Below, one piece after another: positions 29,854 through 38,796 of a stretch of DNA of 64,000 nt. A program made the position numbers and the translations under genes. Under the pieces are notes generated by a model. It ran no database searches. It was not told the DNA's origin and saw only the letters and a program-made list of their open reading frames with translations. Within the stretch, counting starts at the first letter, position 1. The number at the start of each line of letters is the position of its first letter. The stretch lies in NCBI RefSeq assembly GCF_000684975.1, contig NZ_BAXZ01000027.1, positions 34,104 through 98,103 of the forward strand. Direction: 5' to 3'. This DNA comes from Paraburkholderia acidipaludis NBRC 101816 (lineage in GTDB: Bacteria; Pseudomonadota; Gammaproteobacteria; Burkholderiales; Burkholderiaceae).

Positions 29854-31218
29854 GTGCGAATCACCCAGGATAAAGACGGCGCCGTCAGCGGCGCCTCGCC
29901 CCAAGCGAAAGACGCGGCCCAGCAGGCAGGCCGCACGGATCAGGAAACCTCAGGCATGGACAAACTCGTCATCGTCGGCGGGCGGAAGCTCGCGGGGGAA
30001 GTGGCCGTTTCCGGCGCGAAGAATGCCGCGCTGCCCATTCTGTGCGCGGGCCTTCTGACGGCGGAGCCGGTCCATCTGGAGAACGTGCCCGACCTGCAGG
30101 ACGTGCGCACCACGCTCAAGCTGCTCGGCCAGATGGGCGTGCGCACCGAGCAGTCGGGCAGCCGCGTGCAGCTCGACGCTTCGAAGCTAACCAATCTCGT
30201 CGCGCCCTACGAGCTCGTGAAGACCATGCGCGCCTCGATCCTCGTGCTGGGGCCGCTCGTCGCGCGCTTCGGCGAGGCGAAGGTGTCGCTGCCGGGCGGC
30301 TGCGCGATCGGCGCGCGCCCCGTGGACCAGCACATCAAGGGCCTGCAGGCGATGGGCGCCGAGATTACGATCGAGCACGGCTTCATCGAAGCGCGCGCGA
30401 AGCGCCTGAAGGGCGCGCGCATCGTCACCGACATGATCACGGTGACCGGCACGGAAAACCTGCTGATGGCCGCCGTGCTGGCCGAGGGCGAAACGGTGAT
30501 CGAGAACGCCGCGCGCGAGCCCGAAGTGGGCGATCTCGCGAACCTGCTCGTCGCGATGGGCGCGAAAATCGAGGGTATCGGCACGGACCGCATCACGATC
30601 CAGGGCGTCGACGCGCTGCACGGCGCGAAGCACACGGTCATTCCCGACCGCATCGAGGCCGGCACGTTCCTGTGCGCGGTGGCGGCCGCCGGCGGCGACG
30701 TCACGCTGCGCCACGTGCGCCCGGGCATTCTCGACGCCGTCACCGAAAAGCTGCGCGAAGCCGGCGTGACGATCGAAGAGGGCGACGACTGGATGCGCGT
30801 GCGCATGAGCGGCCGCGCGCGCGCCGTCAACGTGCGGACCTCCGAATACCCGGCCTTCCCGACCGACATGCAGGCGCAGTTCATGGCGCTCAACGCGCTG
30901 GCGGACGGCACCTCGCAGGTCGTGGAGACGATCTTCGAGAACCGCTTCATGCACGTGCAGGAACTGAACCGCCTGGGCGCGAGCATCACCATCGACGGCA
31001 ACACGGCGCTCGTGGCGGGTGTCGAGAAACTCTCGGGCGCGAAGGTCATGGCAACCGACCTGCGCGCCTCGGCGAGCCTCGTGATCGCGGGCCTGTGCGC
31101 CGACGGCGAGACGCTGATCGACCGTATCTATCACCTCGACCGCGGCTACGACCGCATGGAAGAGAAGCTGACGAAGATCGGCGCGAACGTGAAGCGCATC
31201 AAGGGGAACGCGGCATGA
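29854..31218 (+). CDS. murA: UDP-N-acetylglucosamine 1-carboxyvinyltransferase MurA
   Basis: First committed step of peptidoglycan synthesis: enolpyruvyl transfer from PEP to UDP-GlcNAc, cytoplasmic. The catalytic cysteine is C150 in LPGGCAIGARPVDQHI, the site of fosfomycin attack. Other family blocks are VSGAKNAALPIL, MRASILVLGPL, TSEYPAFPTDMQAQFMAL and ATDLRASASLVIAGL. GTG 29854 gives 454 residues with an extra ~34-residue charged N-terminus; Burkholderia MurA proteins are remembered with such an extension. ATG 29956 (MDKLVIVGG) is an alternative start. Its stop overlaps hisG. Confidence 0.93.
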   Translation: MRITQDKDGAVSGASPQAKDAAQQAGRTDQETSGMDKLVIVGGRKLAGEVAVSGAKNAALPILCAGLLTAEPVHLENVPDLQDVRTTLKLLGQMGVRTEQSGSRVQLDASKLTNLVAPYELVKTMRASILVLGPLVARFGEAKVSLPGGCAIGARPVDQHIKGLQAMGAEITIEHGFIEARAKRLKGARIVTDMITVTGTENLLMAAVLAEGETVIENAAREPEVGDLANLLVAMGAKIEGIGTDRITIQGVDALHGAKHTVIPDRIEAGTFLCAVAAAGGDVTLRHVRPGILDAVTEKLREAGVTIEEGDDWMRVRMSGRARAVNVRTSEYPAFPTDMQAQFMALNALADGTSQVVETIFENRFMHVQELNRLGASITIDGNTALVAGVEKLSGAKVMATDLRASASLVIAGLCADGETLIDRIYHLDRGYDRMEEKLTKIGANVKRIKGNAA

Positions 31219-31922
31219 GCACCGTCCAGACGCCGGCTGCGGCGGCAGGCGCCCCGCTTACGCTCGCGCTCTCGAAGGGCCGCATTTTCGAAGAGACGAT
31301 GCCGCTCCTCGCCGCCGCGGGCGTGCAGGTGGCGGAAGACCCCGAGACCTCGCGCAAGCTGATCCTGCCCACGACCGATGCGAACCTGCGCGTGATCATC
31401 GTGCGCGCAACCGATGTGCCGACCTATGTGGAATACGGCGCCGCGGACTTCGGCGTGGCCGGCAAGGACGTGCTGCTGGAGCATGGCGGCAGCGGCCTCT
31501 ATCAGCCGATCGACCTCGACATCGCGCGCTGCCGCATGTCGGTGGCTGTGGCGGCGGGCTTTGATTACGCGAACGCGGTGCGCCAGGGCGCGCGCCTGCG
31601 CGTCGCGACGAAATACACGGAAACCGCGCGCCAGCACTTCGCGGCGAAGGGCGTGCACGTCGACCTCATCAAGCTGTACGGCTCGATGGAGCTGGCGCCG
31701 CTCGTCGGCCTTGCCGACGCGATCGTCGACCTCGTCAGCTCGGGCGGCACGCTGCGCGCGAACAATCTGGTCGAGGTCGAGGAGATCATGCCGATCTCCT
31801 CGCGCCTCGTCGTGAATCAGGCGGCGCTCAAGCTGAAGCGCGCCGCGCTGCGGCCTTTCATCGACGCGTTCGAACGCGCGTCGCTACGCGGCGCGCAAGC
31901 GAGTCCGGCCGAGGCAGGCTAA
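31215..31922 (+). CDS. hisG: ATP phosphoribosyltransferase HisG (short form)
   Basis: Catalyses the first step of histidine synthesis, ATP + PRPP to phosphoribosyl-ATP. At 235 residues it lacks the C-terminal regulatory ACT-like domain of long HisG, so it should need HisZ, which is not in this window. Family features: LSKGRIFEETMPLL, ADFGVAGKDVL, KYTETARQHF and the PRPP loop EIVDLVSSGGTLRANNL-like stretch (AIVDLVSSGGTLRANNL). ATG 31215 overlaps the murA stop (ATGA), linking cell-wall and histidine genes in one transcript. Confidence 0.95.
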   Translation: MSTVQTPAAAAGAPLTLALSKGRIFEETMPLLAAAGVQVAEDPETSRKLILPTTDANLRVIIVRATDVPTYVEYGAADFGVAGKDVLLEHGGSGLYQPIDLDIARCRMSVAVAAGFDYANAVRQGARLRVATKYTETARQHFAAKGVHVDLIKLYGSMELAPLVGLADAIVDLVSSGGTLRANNLVEVEEIMPISSRLVVNQAALKLKRAALRPFIDAFERASLRGAQASPAEAG

Positions 31923-32004
31923 GGCCAGCCAGGGCAGGCGTCGTTCGCGCAAGGGGCCTGCACAGGGCGCCCTCGCGCACAAACCGTTACGGATGGGTAT
32001 CAGC

Positions 32005-33324
32005 ATGGCTATCACGATTCGCAAACTCGATTCCAGCGCCGAAGGCTTCAAGAAGGCGCTGCACGCGGTGCTCGCGTTCGAGGCGAGCGAAGACGAGGCG
32101 ATCGAGCGCTCGGTGGCTCAGATCCTCGCCGACGTGAAAGCGCGCGGCGACGCCGCCGTGCTCGACTACACGAACCGCTTCGATCGCCTTTCGGCCAACA
32201 GCGTCGCGGCACTGGAGCTGCCCATGAGCGAGCTCGAAGCGGCGCTGGAGAGCCTCGAGCCCAAGCAGCGCGCGGCGCTCGAAGCGGCGGCGGCGCGCGT
32301 GCGCGGCTACCACGAGAAGCAGCGCATCGAGTGCGGCTCGCATAGCTGGCAGTACACCGAAGCGGACGGCACCGTGCTCGGCCAGAAGGTCACGCCGCTC
32401 GACCGCGTGGGCCTTTACGTGCCGGGCGGCAAGGCCGCGTATCCGTCGTCGGTGCTGATGAACGCGATTCCCGCGCGCGTTGCGGGCGTGCGCGAGATCA
32501 TCATGGTCGTGCCCACGCCCGACGGCGTGAAGAATCCGCTCGTGCTCGCCGCAGCGCTGCTCGGCGGCGTGGACCGCGTGTTCACGATCGGCGGGGCGCA
32601 GGCGGTGGCGGCGCTCGCTTACGGCACGGCCACGATTCCGCCCGTCGACAAGATCTGCGGCCCCGGCAATGCCTATGTGGCGTCGGCCAAGCGCCGCGTG
32701 TTCGGCACGGTCGGCATCGACATGATCGCGGGCCCCTCGGAAATCCTCGTGCTCTGCGACGGCACCACGGACCCGCGCTGGGTCGCGATGGACCTGTTCT
32801 CGCAGGCCGAGCACGACGAGCTCGCGCAGTCGATCCTGCTGTGCCCGGACGCGGCGTTCATCGCGCGCGTGGAAGAGGCGATCGGCGAGCTGCTGCCCAG
32901 CATGCCGCGTGCGGAGGTCATTGCCACGTCGCTCACGAATCGCGGTGCGCTCGTGAAGGTGCGCGACATGGCCGAAGCCTGCGCCATCGCCAACGAGATC
33001 GCGCCCGAGCACCTCGAGATCTCCGCGCTGGACCCGCAGAAGTGGGGCGCCGAAATCCGCCATGCCGGCGCGATCTTCCTCGGCCGCTACACGAGCGAGA
33101 GCCTCGGCGATTACTGCGCGGGGCCGAACCACGTGCTGCCTACGTCGCGTACCGCACGTTTCTCGTCGCCGCTCGGCGTTTATGATTTCCTCAAGCGCTC
33201 GAGCCTCATCGAGGTCAGCGCGGAAGGCGCGCAGACGCTCGGCGAGATTGCCGCCGAACTGGCCTATGGCGAGGGCCTGCAGGCTCATGCCCGCAGCGCC
33301 GAATACCGGATGAAGCAGGGCTGA
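32005..33324 (+). CDS. hisD: Histidinol dehydrogenase HisD
   Basis: Oxidises L-histidinol to histidine in two NAD-dependent steps with zinc. Family blocks seen: LYVPGGKAAYPSSVLMNAIPA, GGAQAVAALAYGT, KICGPGNAYV, GPSEILVL, the zinc/catalytic region FSQAEHDELAQSIL, NEIAPEHLEI and the GPNHVLPTSRTARFSSPL motif. ATG 32005 is chosen because GGATGGG lies 7 bases before it; ATG 31993 would add four residues and lacks a ribosome site. Length 439 residues. Confidence 0.95.
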   Translation: MAITIRKLDSSAEGFKKALHAVLAFEASEDEAIERSVAQILADVKARGDAAVLDYTNRFDRLSANSVAALELPMSELEAALESLEPKQRAALEAAAARVRGYHEKQRIECGSHSWQYTEADGTVLGQKVTPLDRVGLYVPGGKAAYPSSVLMNAIPARVAGVREIIMVVPTPDGVKNPLVLAAALLGGVDRVFTIGGAQAVAALAYGTATIPPVDKICGPGNAYVASAKRRVFGTVGIDMIAGPSEILVLCDGTTDPRWVAMDLFSQAEHDELAQSILLCPDAAFIARVEEAIGELLPSMPRAEVIATSLTNRGALVKVRDMAEACAIANEIAPEHLEISALDPQKWGAEIRHAGAIFLGRYTSESLGDYCAGPNHVLPTSRTARFSSPLGVYDFLKRSSLIEVSAEGAQTLGEIAAELAYGEGLQAHARSAEYRMKQG

Positions 33325-33511
33325 TCGAACCCGGCGGCCCGGTGCCGGACTACCCTGCCGTGCGATCCATGGCGGGCTGGCCCGGTAGTGCAACGTTCTG
33401 CAGGCGCATTGAACGGCAAGACCCGTTTGCGAGAACCTTACGATAACCAGGGCGGCTCCGAAGCCGTCCGATAGAGGGCTGGCCGCCATCGTGCGCGTCC
33501 GCCCGCCCAAC

Positions 33512-34588
33512 ATGACGACACCTCAAGACATTCTCCGCCCCGATGTGCTCGCGATGACGAGCTATCCGGTGCCCGACGCGACCGGCTTCGTGAAGCTGGA
33601 CGCCATGGAAAACCCGTTCACGCTGCCCGGCGATCTTGCGGCGCGACTGGGCGAGCATCTGGCGGAGGTCGCGCTGAACCGCTATCCGGCGCCGCGTCCC
33701 GAGGCGCTGATCGCGAAGCTCAAGGCCGCCATGCACGTGCCGGCCGAGTGCGACGTGCTGCTCGGCAACGGCTCGGACGAAATCATCAGCATGATCACGA
33801 TGGCGTGTGCGAAAGCGGGCGCGAAGGTGCTTGCGCCGGTGCCGGGCTTCGTGATGTACGCCATGTCGGCGAAGTTCGCGCAGGTGGAGTTCGTGGGCGT
33901 GCCGCTCAATGCGGATTTCACGCTCGACACGGATGCCATGCTCGCCGCGATCGCCGAACATCGTCCCTCTGTGATCTGGCTTGCGTACCCGAACAATCCG
34001 ACCGGCACGCTGTTCGACGACGCCGATATCGAGCGCATCATCGCGGCTGCCCAGGCCGCGCAGGGTCTCGTCGTGATCGACGAGGCTTACCAGCCGTTCG
34101 CGCAGAAAAGCTGGATGCCGCGCGCGGGCGAGTTCGACAATGTCGTGGTGATGCGCACGATGTCGAAGCTCGGGCTGGCGGGTATCCGCCTCGGCTACCT
34201 GGCGGGCCGCCCCTCCTGGCTCAACGAATTCGACAAGGTGAGGCCGCCGTACAACGTCAATGTGCTGACTCAGGCCGCCGCGAATTTCCTGCTCGATCAC
34301 GTGGATGTGCTGGACGCGCAGGCCGCACAGCTGCGCACCGGGCGCGCGGTGCTCGCGGCCGAAGTGGCGGAATTGCCGGGCGCCGAGGTGTTCGAGAGCG
34401 CCGGCAATTTCCTGCTGGTGCGCGTGCCGGACGCCGCCGCGGTGTTCGATACGCTGCTCACGGCGCGAGTTTTGATCAAAAACGTGAGTAAAATGCACCC
34501 ATTGCTGGCGAATTGTGTTCGCCTCACCGTCGGGACACCCGACGAAAACGCGCAGCTCCTCGCCGCGCTGAAGCTCGTGCTGAAGTGA
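33512..34588 (+). CDS. hisC: Histidinol-phosphate aminotransferase HisC
   Basis: PLP enzyme converting imidazole acetol-phosphate to histidinol-phosphate. Class II aminotransferase features: LNRYPAPRPEAL, GNGSDEII, YPNNPTGTLF, VIDEAYQPF and the PLP lysine in RTMSKLGLAGIRLGY. ATG 33512 gives 358 residues (MTTPQDIL...); the upstream in-frame GTG at 33491 is less likely. It sits after a 187-base gap from hisD, in which no gene was seen. Confidence 0.94.
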   Translation: MTTPQDILRPDVLAMTSYPVPDATGFVKLDAMENPFTLPGDLAARLGEHLAEVALNRYPAPRPEALIAKLKAAMHVPAECDVLLGNGSDEIISMITMACAKAGAKVLAPVPGFVMYAMSAKFAQVEFVGVPLNADFTLDTDAMLAAIAEHRPSVIWLAYPNNPTGTLFDDADIERIIAAAQAAQGLVVIDEAYQPFAQKSWMPRAGEFDNVVVMRTMSKLGLAGIRLGYLAGRPSWLNEFDKVRPPYNVNVLTQAAANFLLDHVDVLDAQAAQLRTGRAVLAAEVAELPGAEVFESAGNFLLVRVPDAAAVFDTLLTARVLIKNVSKMHPLLANCVRLTVGTPDENAQLLAALKLVLK

Positions 34589-34636
34589 GCTTCGTTCTCT
34601 AACTCTCCTGTTACGGGTTGTTTGAAGGAAATTGCC

Positions 34637-35224
34637 ATGCGCGTCGCGCAAGTCGTTCGCAACACCAGCGAAACGCAAATCCGCGTCAAGATCAATCTGG
34701 ACGGCACCGGCGAGCAGAAGCTCGCGACCGGCGTGCCGTTTCTCGATCACATGCTCGACCAGATCGCACGACACGGTCTGATCGACCTGGAAATCGAGGC
34801 GCATGGCGATACGCATATCGACGATCACCATACGGTCGAGGACGTCGGCATCACGCTCGGCCAGGCGGTGGCGCAGGCCATTGGCGACAAGAAGGGCATT
34901 CGCCGCTACGGCCACGCCTACGTGCCGCTCGACGAGGCGCTTTCGCGCGTCGTGATCGACTTCTCCGGCCGTCCGGGGCTCGAGTTCCACGTGCCGTTCA
35001 CGCGCGCGCGCATCGGCACGTTCGACGTCGATCTGTCGATCGAGTTTTTCCGCGGCTTCGTCAACCACGCTGGCGTGACCCTGCACATCGACAATCTGCG
35101 CGGGCTGAATGCCCACCATCAGATGGAAACCGTGTTCAAGGCCTTCGGCCGTGCGCTGCGCCAGGCTTCCGAGCTGGATGAGCGCGCGGCGGGCCGGATT
35201 CCGTCCACGAAGGGCAGCCTTTAA
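34637..35224 (+). CDS. hisB: Imidazoleglycerol-phosphate dehydratase HisB
   Basis: Monofunctional IGPD of 195 residues; it lacks the histidinol-phosphatase half of E. coli HisB. The manganese-binding repeats are DHMLDQIARHGLIDL, HIDDHHTVEDVGI, HVPFTRAR (region) and LNAHHQMETVFKAFGRAL. ATG 34637 has GAAGGA 7 bases upstream and is preferred over GTG/TTG-type upstream codons. It follows hisC after 48 bases. Confidence 0.95.
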   Translation: MRVAQVVRNTSETQIRVKINLDGTGEQKLATGVPFLDHMLDQIARHGLIDLEIEAHGDTHIDDHHTVEDVGITLGQAVAQAIGDKKGIRRYGHAYVPLDEALSRVVIDFSGRPGLEFHVPFTRARIGTFDVDLSIEFFRGFVNHAGVTLHIDNLRGLNAHHQMETVFKAFGRALRQASELDERAAGRIPSTKGSL

Positions 35225-35489
35225 CGACCGTACACCCTCGACGACGCGCAAGCCCGACGCATTCCGGTCAGCGCGCCGCGCCCTATGCGTGGCGGCGCGA
35301 GCGTGCCGGTTGCGCAGCGCGGCGAGGCCCGCGCGCGGCTTGCGGCACCGGCGATCCGCCGCATCGCGCCGGCGATATCGGGCTGCCCCTGTCGTAAGGG
35401 TATGAGGATTGGATGGCATGCGAAGGGCGCGTAGGCGTTTCTTCCGCCAGAACAAGCCAGGAGCCAGGGCCCACGCGGCCTGATTCGAA
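35225..35489. other. 265-base gap between hisB and hisH
   Basis: No convincing gene on either strand. From memory many Burkholderia carry a MarC-family membrane protein gene here; none is present, and no recognisable remnant was seen. A GCGCG-rich stretch at 35270-35375 includes several short inverted repeats. Confidence 0.4.
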
Positions 35490-36131
35490 ATGAAGACTTC
35501 AATTGCGATTGTGGATTATGGAATGGGCAACCTGCGTTCGGTCGCCCAGGCGCTGAAACAGGCGGCGCCCGAAGCCGACGTGGCCATCGTCGATCGCCCG
35601 GAGGCGATTCGTGCGGCCGACCGCGTCGTGCTGCCGGGCCAGGGCGCGATGCCCGACTGCATGCGCTCGCTCGCCGAATCGGGCCTGCAGGAGGCCGTGA
35701 TCGAGGCGTCGCGCGCGAAGCCGTTGATGGGCGTGTGCGTGGGCGAGCAGATGCTGTTCGACTGGAGCGCCGAAGGCGACACGAAGGGCCTCGGGCTGCT
35801 GCCCGGCAAGGTCGTGCGCTTCGAGCTGGCAGGGCAGCTGCAGGACGACGGCTCGCGCTTCAAGGTGCCGCAGATGGGCTGGAACGTGGTGCGCCAGACG
35901 CGCGCTCATGCACTGTGGGAAGGCGTGCCCGACGGCAGCCACTTCTACTTCGTGCATAGCTATTACGTCGTGCCCGACGATCCGGCTCATACGGTGGGCG
36001 AGACGCCCTATGGCGCCGCCTTTACCTCGGCGGTGGCGCGGGATAACATCTTCGCCACCCAATTCCACCCGGAAAAGAGCGCGGCAACGGGTTTGCGCGT
36101 CTATCGCAACTTCGTCCACTGGAACCCGTGA
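35490..36131 (+). CDS. hisH: Imidazole glycerol phosphate synthase glutaminase subunit HisH
   Basis: Class I amidotransferase that supplies ammonia to HisF. The catalytic triad is visible: C83 in MGVCVGEQMLF and H193/E195 in QFHPEKS. N-terminal IVDYGMGNLRSV is the family start, and PQMGWNVV is the usual middle motif. Length 213 residues. It lies between hisB and hisA. Confidence 0.95.
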   Translation: MKTSIAIVDYGMGNLRSVAQALKQAAPEADVAIVDRPEAIRAADRVVLPGQGAMPDCMRSLAESGLQEAVIEASRAKPLMGVCVGEQMLFDWSAEGDTKGLGLLPGKVVRFELAGQLQDDGSRFKVPQMGWNVVRQTRAHALWEGVPDGSHFYFVHSYYVVPDDPAHTVGETPYGAAFTSAVARDNIFATQFHPEKSAATGLRVYRNFVHWNP

Positions 36132-36314
36132 TGGCTCGCGCGGGCTTGCGTGGCGTGGGCATCGGCCGTTCGGCCAAAGCAGCCGCCAACCCGATTTGCG
36201 TCAGCAAGACGGCCGAAAGACTTGTACTAAACTAGCGAAACGGCGTCGGATCGGCCTTTTTCTCGACCGGCGCCGGCTGTATTCAACCCTCTTCCCAGAT
36301 AACACGCGATAGCT

Positions 36315-37067
36315 ATGCTGCTGATTCCGGCCATCGATCTCAAAGACGGTCACTGCGTACGCCTCAAGCAAGGCGATATGGACCAGGCGACGATTTTCTC
36401 CGAAGAGCCGGGGGCCATGGCCCGACACTGGCTCGAGCGCGGCGCGCGGCGCCTGCACCTCGTCGACCTGAACGGCGCGTTCGCAGGCAAGCCGAAGAAC
36501 GAAGACGCGATCCGCGAGATCATTGCGGAAGTGGGCGACCGGATTCCCGTGCAGCTCGGCGGCGGCATTCGCGACCTCGACACGATCGAGCGCTATCTGG
36601 ACGACGGCCTCTCGTACGTGATCATCGGCACGGCCGCGGTCAAGAATCCGGGCTTCCTGCAGGAAGCGTGCACGGCATTCGGGGGCCATATCATCGTCGG
36701 CCTCGACGCGAAGGACGGCAAGGTCGCCACCGACGGCTGGAGCAAGCTCACGGGCCACGAAGTCGTGGATCTCGCGCGCAAGTTCGAAGACTACGGTGTC
36801 GAATCGATCATCTACACCGACATCGGCCGCGACGGCATGCTTCAGGGCATCAACATCGAGGCGACGGTGCGCCTTGCGCGCTCGGTGAAGATCCCCATCA
36901 TCGCGAGCGGCGGCCTCTCGAACATGGCCGACATCGACGCGCTCTGCGAAGTGGAAGACGAAGGCATTGAAGGCGTGATCTGCGGCCGCGCCATCTATTC
37001 GGGCGATCTGGACTTCACCCAGGCTCAGACCCACGCAGACAGCCTGCGCGAATCGGACGACGCCTGA
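36315..37067 (+). CDS. hisA: ProFAR isomerase HisA
   Basis: Amadori isomerase of histidine synthesis, a (beta/alpha)8 barrel. D8 in IPAIDLKDG is the catalytic base, followed by HLVDLNGAFAG, VQLGGGIRDLDTIE, VGLDAKDG, YTDIGRDGMLQGIN and IASGGLSN. Length 250 residues. A 183-base gap precedes it; no gene was seen there. Confidence 0.95.
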   Translation: MLLIPAIDLKDGHCVRLKQGDMDQATIFSEEPGAMARHWLERGARRLHLVDLNGAFAGKPKNEDAIREIIAEVGDRIPVQLGGGIRDLDTIERYLDDGLSYVIIGTAAVKNPGFLQEACTAFGGHIIVGLDAKDGKVATDGWSKLTGHEVVDLARKFEDYGVESIIYTDIGRDGMLQGINIEATVRLARSVKIPIIASGGLSNMADIDALCEVEDEGIEGVICGRAIYSGDLDFTQAQTHADSLRESDDA

Positions 37068-37116
37068 TAACGTCAAGCGCCGCGCGGCTCAATCGACTGG
37101 CAACATCGGCAAGATC

Positions 37117-37890
37117 ATGGCTCTACCCAAACGCATCATCCCCTGTCTCGACGTGACCGCCGGGCGGGTCGTCAAGGGCGTCAATTTCGTCGAGCTGCGC
37201 GATGCCGGCGATCCCGTCGAAATCGCGCGCCGCTACGACGAGCAGGGCGCCGACGAACTCACGTTTCTCGACATCACCGCCACCTCCGACCAGCGCGACC
37301 TGATCCTGCCGATCATCGAAGCGGTGGCCTCGCAGGTGTTCATCCCGCTGACGGTCGGCGGCGGCGTGCGCGCCGTCGAGGACGTGCGGCGCCTGCTCAA
37401 CGCGGGCGCGGACAAGATCAGCATGAACTCCTCGGCGGTGGCGAATCCGCAGCTCGTGCGCGACGCCGCCGACAAGTACGGCTCGCAGTGCATTGTCGTC
37501 GCCATCGACGCGAAGCGGACCTCCGCGCCGGGCGAGCCCTCGCGCTGGGAAGTGTTCACGCACGGCGGCCGCAAGGCTACCGGCATCGACGCGGTGGAGT
37601 GGGCGCGCAAGATGGCCGAGCTCGGCGCGGGCGAGATTCTGCTCACGAGCATGGACCGCGACGGCACGAAGAGCGGCTTCGACCTCGATCTCACGCGCGC
37701 CGTCTCCGACGCCGTGCCGATTCCCGTGATCGCCTCGGGCGGCGTGGGCGGCCTCGCGGATCTCGCGGACGGCATCGTGAAAGGCCACGCCGACGCGGTG
37801 CTGGCGGCAAGCATCTTCCACTATGGCGAGCACACGGTTGGCGAGGCGAAGCGCTTCATGGCCGATCAGGGCATCTCGGTGAGGTTGTGA
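37117..37890 (+). CDS. hisF: Imidazole glycerol phosphate synthase cyclase subunit HisF
   Basis: Forms the imidazole ring from PRFAR and the ammonia channelled from HisH. Barrel motifs: IIPCLDVTAGRVVKG with D12, ELTFLDITATSD, LTVGGGVRAVEDV, INSSAV-like MNSSAVANP, SMDRDGTKSGFD with the second catalytic Asp, and IASGGVGGLADL. Length 257 residues, as usual. The hisI start follows one base after the stop. Confidence 0.95.
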   Translation: MALPKRIIPCLDVTAGRVVKGVNFVELRDAGDPVEIARRYDEQGADELTFLDITATSDQRDLILPIIEAVASQVFIPLTVGGGVRAVEDVRRLLNAGADKISMNSSAVANPQLVRDAADKYGSQCIVVAIDAKRTSAPGEPSRWEVFTHGGRKATGIDAVEWARKMAELGAGEILLTSMDRDGTKSGFDLDLTRAVSDAVPIPVIASGGVGGLADLADGIVKGHADAVLAASIFHYGEHTVGEAKRFMADQGISVRL

Positions 37891-37891
37891 C

Positions 37892-38308
37892 GTGACGACG
37901 AACGCTATCGAAAAATCGGCCTGGCTCGACAAGGTCAACTGGGACGCCAACGGCCTCGTGCCCGTGATCGCGCAGGAAGCGGCGACGGGCGACGTGCTGA
38001 TGTTCGCGTGGATGAACCGCGAGGCCCTCGCGAAGACGGTCGAAACGGGCCGCGCCGTGTACTTCTCGCGCTCGCGCCAGCGCCTGTGGTTCAAGGGCGA
38101 GGAATCGGGCCACGTGCAGCACGTGCGTGACGTCCGCCTCGACTGCGACGAGGACGTCGTGCTGCTCAAGGTCGAGCAGGTTTCGGGCATTGCGTGCCAT
38201 ACGGGCCGCCATTCGTGCTTCTTCCAGCAATTCGAAGGCACCGTCGACGAGGGCCGCTGGGTCACTGTCGATCCCGTGCTGAAAGACCCCGAACATATCT
38301 ACAAATGA
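37892..38308 (+). CDS. hisI: Phosphoribosyl-AMP cyclohydrolase HisI
   Basis: Opens the adenine ring of PR-AMP with zinc. Family blocks: VPVIAQEAATGDVLMFAWMN, AVYFSRSRQRLWFKGEESGH and the metal-binding DCDEDVVLLKVEQ and ACHTGRHSCFF. Separate from HisE, as in other betaproteobacteria. GTG 37892; its TGA overlaps the hisE ATG. 138 residues. Confidence 0.95.
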   Translation: MTTNAIEKSAWLDKVNWDANGLVPVIAQEAATGDVLMFAWMNREALAKTVETGRAVYFSRSRQRLWFKGEESGHVQHVRDVRLDCDEDVVLLKVEQVSGIACHTGRHSCFFQQFEGTVDEGRWVTVDPVLKDPEHIYK

Positions 38309-38673
38309 CGCAACTCACCACCAACGACACATTGCTGCGCCTCGCGGCGGTGATCGACAGCCGCAAGGGCGGCGATCCGGATGCTTCCTACGTTGCGCGC
38401 CTCTTCCATAAGGGCGACGACGCGGTGCTCAAGAAGGTCGGCGAAGAGGCGACGGAAGTCGTGCTCGCGGCGAAGGATCTGCGCCAGGGCGGTGCGCCGA
38501 CGGCGCTCGTCGGCGAAATGGCCGATCTGTGGTTTCATTGTCTCGTGGCGCTCTCGCATTTCGAGCTGAGCCCCGCCGACGTGCTGGCGGAACTGGAACG
38601 CCGCGAGGGCCTTTCGGGTCTTGAGGAAAAGGCGCTGCGCAAGAGCCGCGAGCGCGAGCAGAACGGCGACTGA
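38305..38673 (+). CDS. hisE: Phosphoribosyl-ATP pyrophosphatase HisE
   Basis: MazG-fold pyrophosphatase turning PR-ATP into PR-AMP. Typical motifs: SYVARLFHKGDDAVLKKVGEEATEVVLAAK (metal-binding E residues) and ADLWFHCLVALSHFELSPADVL. ATG 38305 overlaps hisI (ATGA). 122 residues. Last gene of the his run. Confidence 0.94.
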   Translation: MTQLTTNDTLLRLAAVIDSRKGGDPDASYVARLFHKGDDAVLKKVGEEATEVVLAAKDLRQGGAPTALVGEMADLWFHCLVALSHFELSPADVLAELERREGLSGLEEKALRKSREREQNGD

Positions 38674-38714
38674 GCCGCAGGGCCGGCAAGGCGGGCGGGT
38701 CGGCCGACAGCGTT

Positions 38715-38768
38715 GCATGGGGCCAAAGTAAGAGCTTCGCATGGGGCCGAAGTAAGTGCTAAAGCACT
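38715..38768. repeat. Two direct copies of an 18-base motif plus a short palindrome, upstream of the DUF4870-like gene
   Basis: GCATGGGGCC(A/G)AAGTAAG occurs at 38715-38732 and 38739-38756 with one mismatch; AGTGCT-AA-AGCACT (38755-38768) overlaps the end of the second copy. It lies in the 123 bases between hisE and the next gene, so it probably belongs to that gene's control region. Confidence 0.6.
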
Positions 38769-38796
38769 AACTCCGGATCGACAGGAGACGAGCAGC

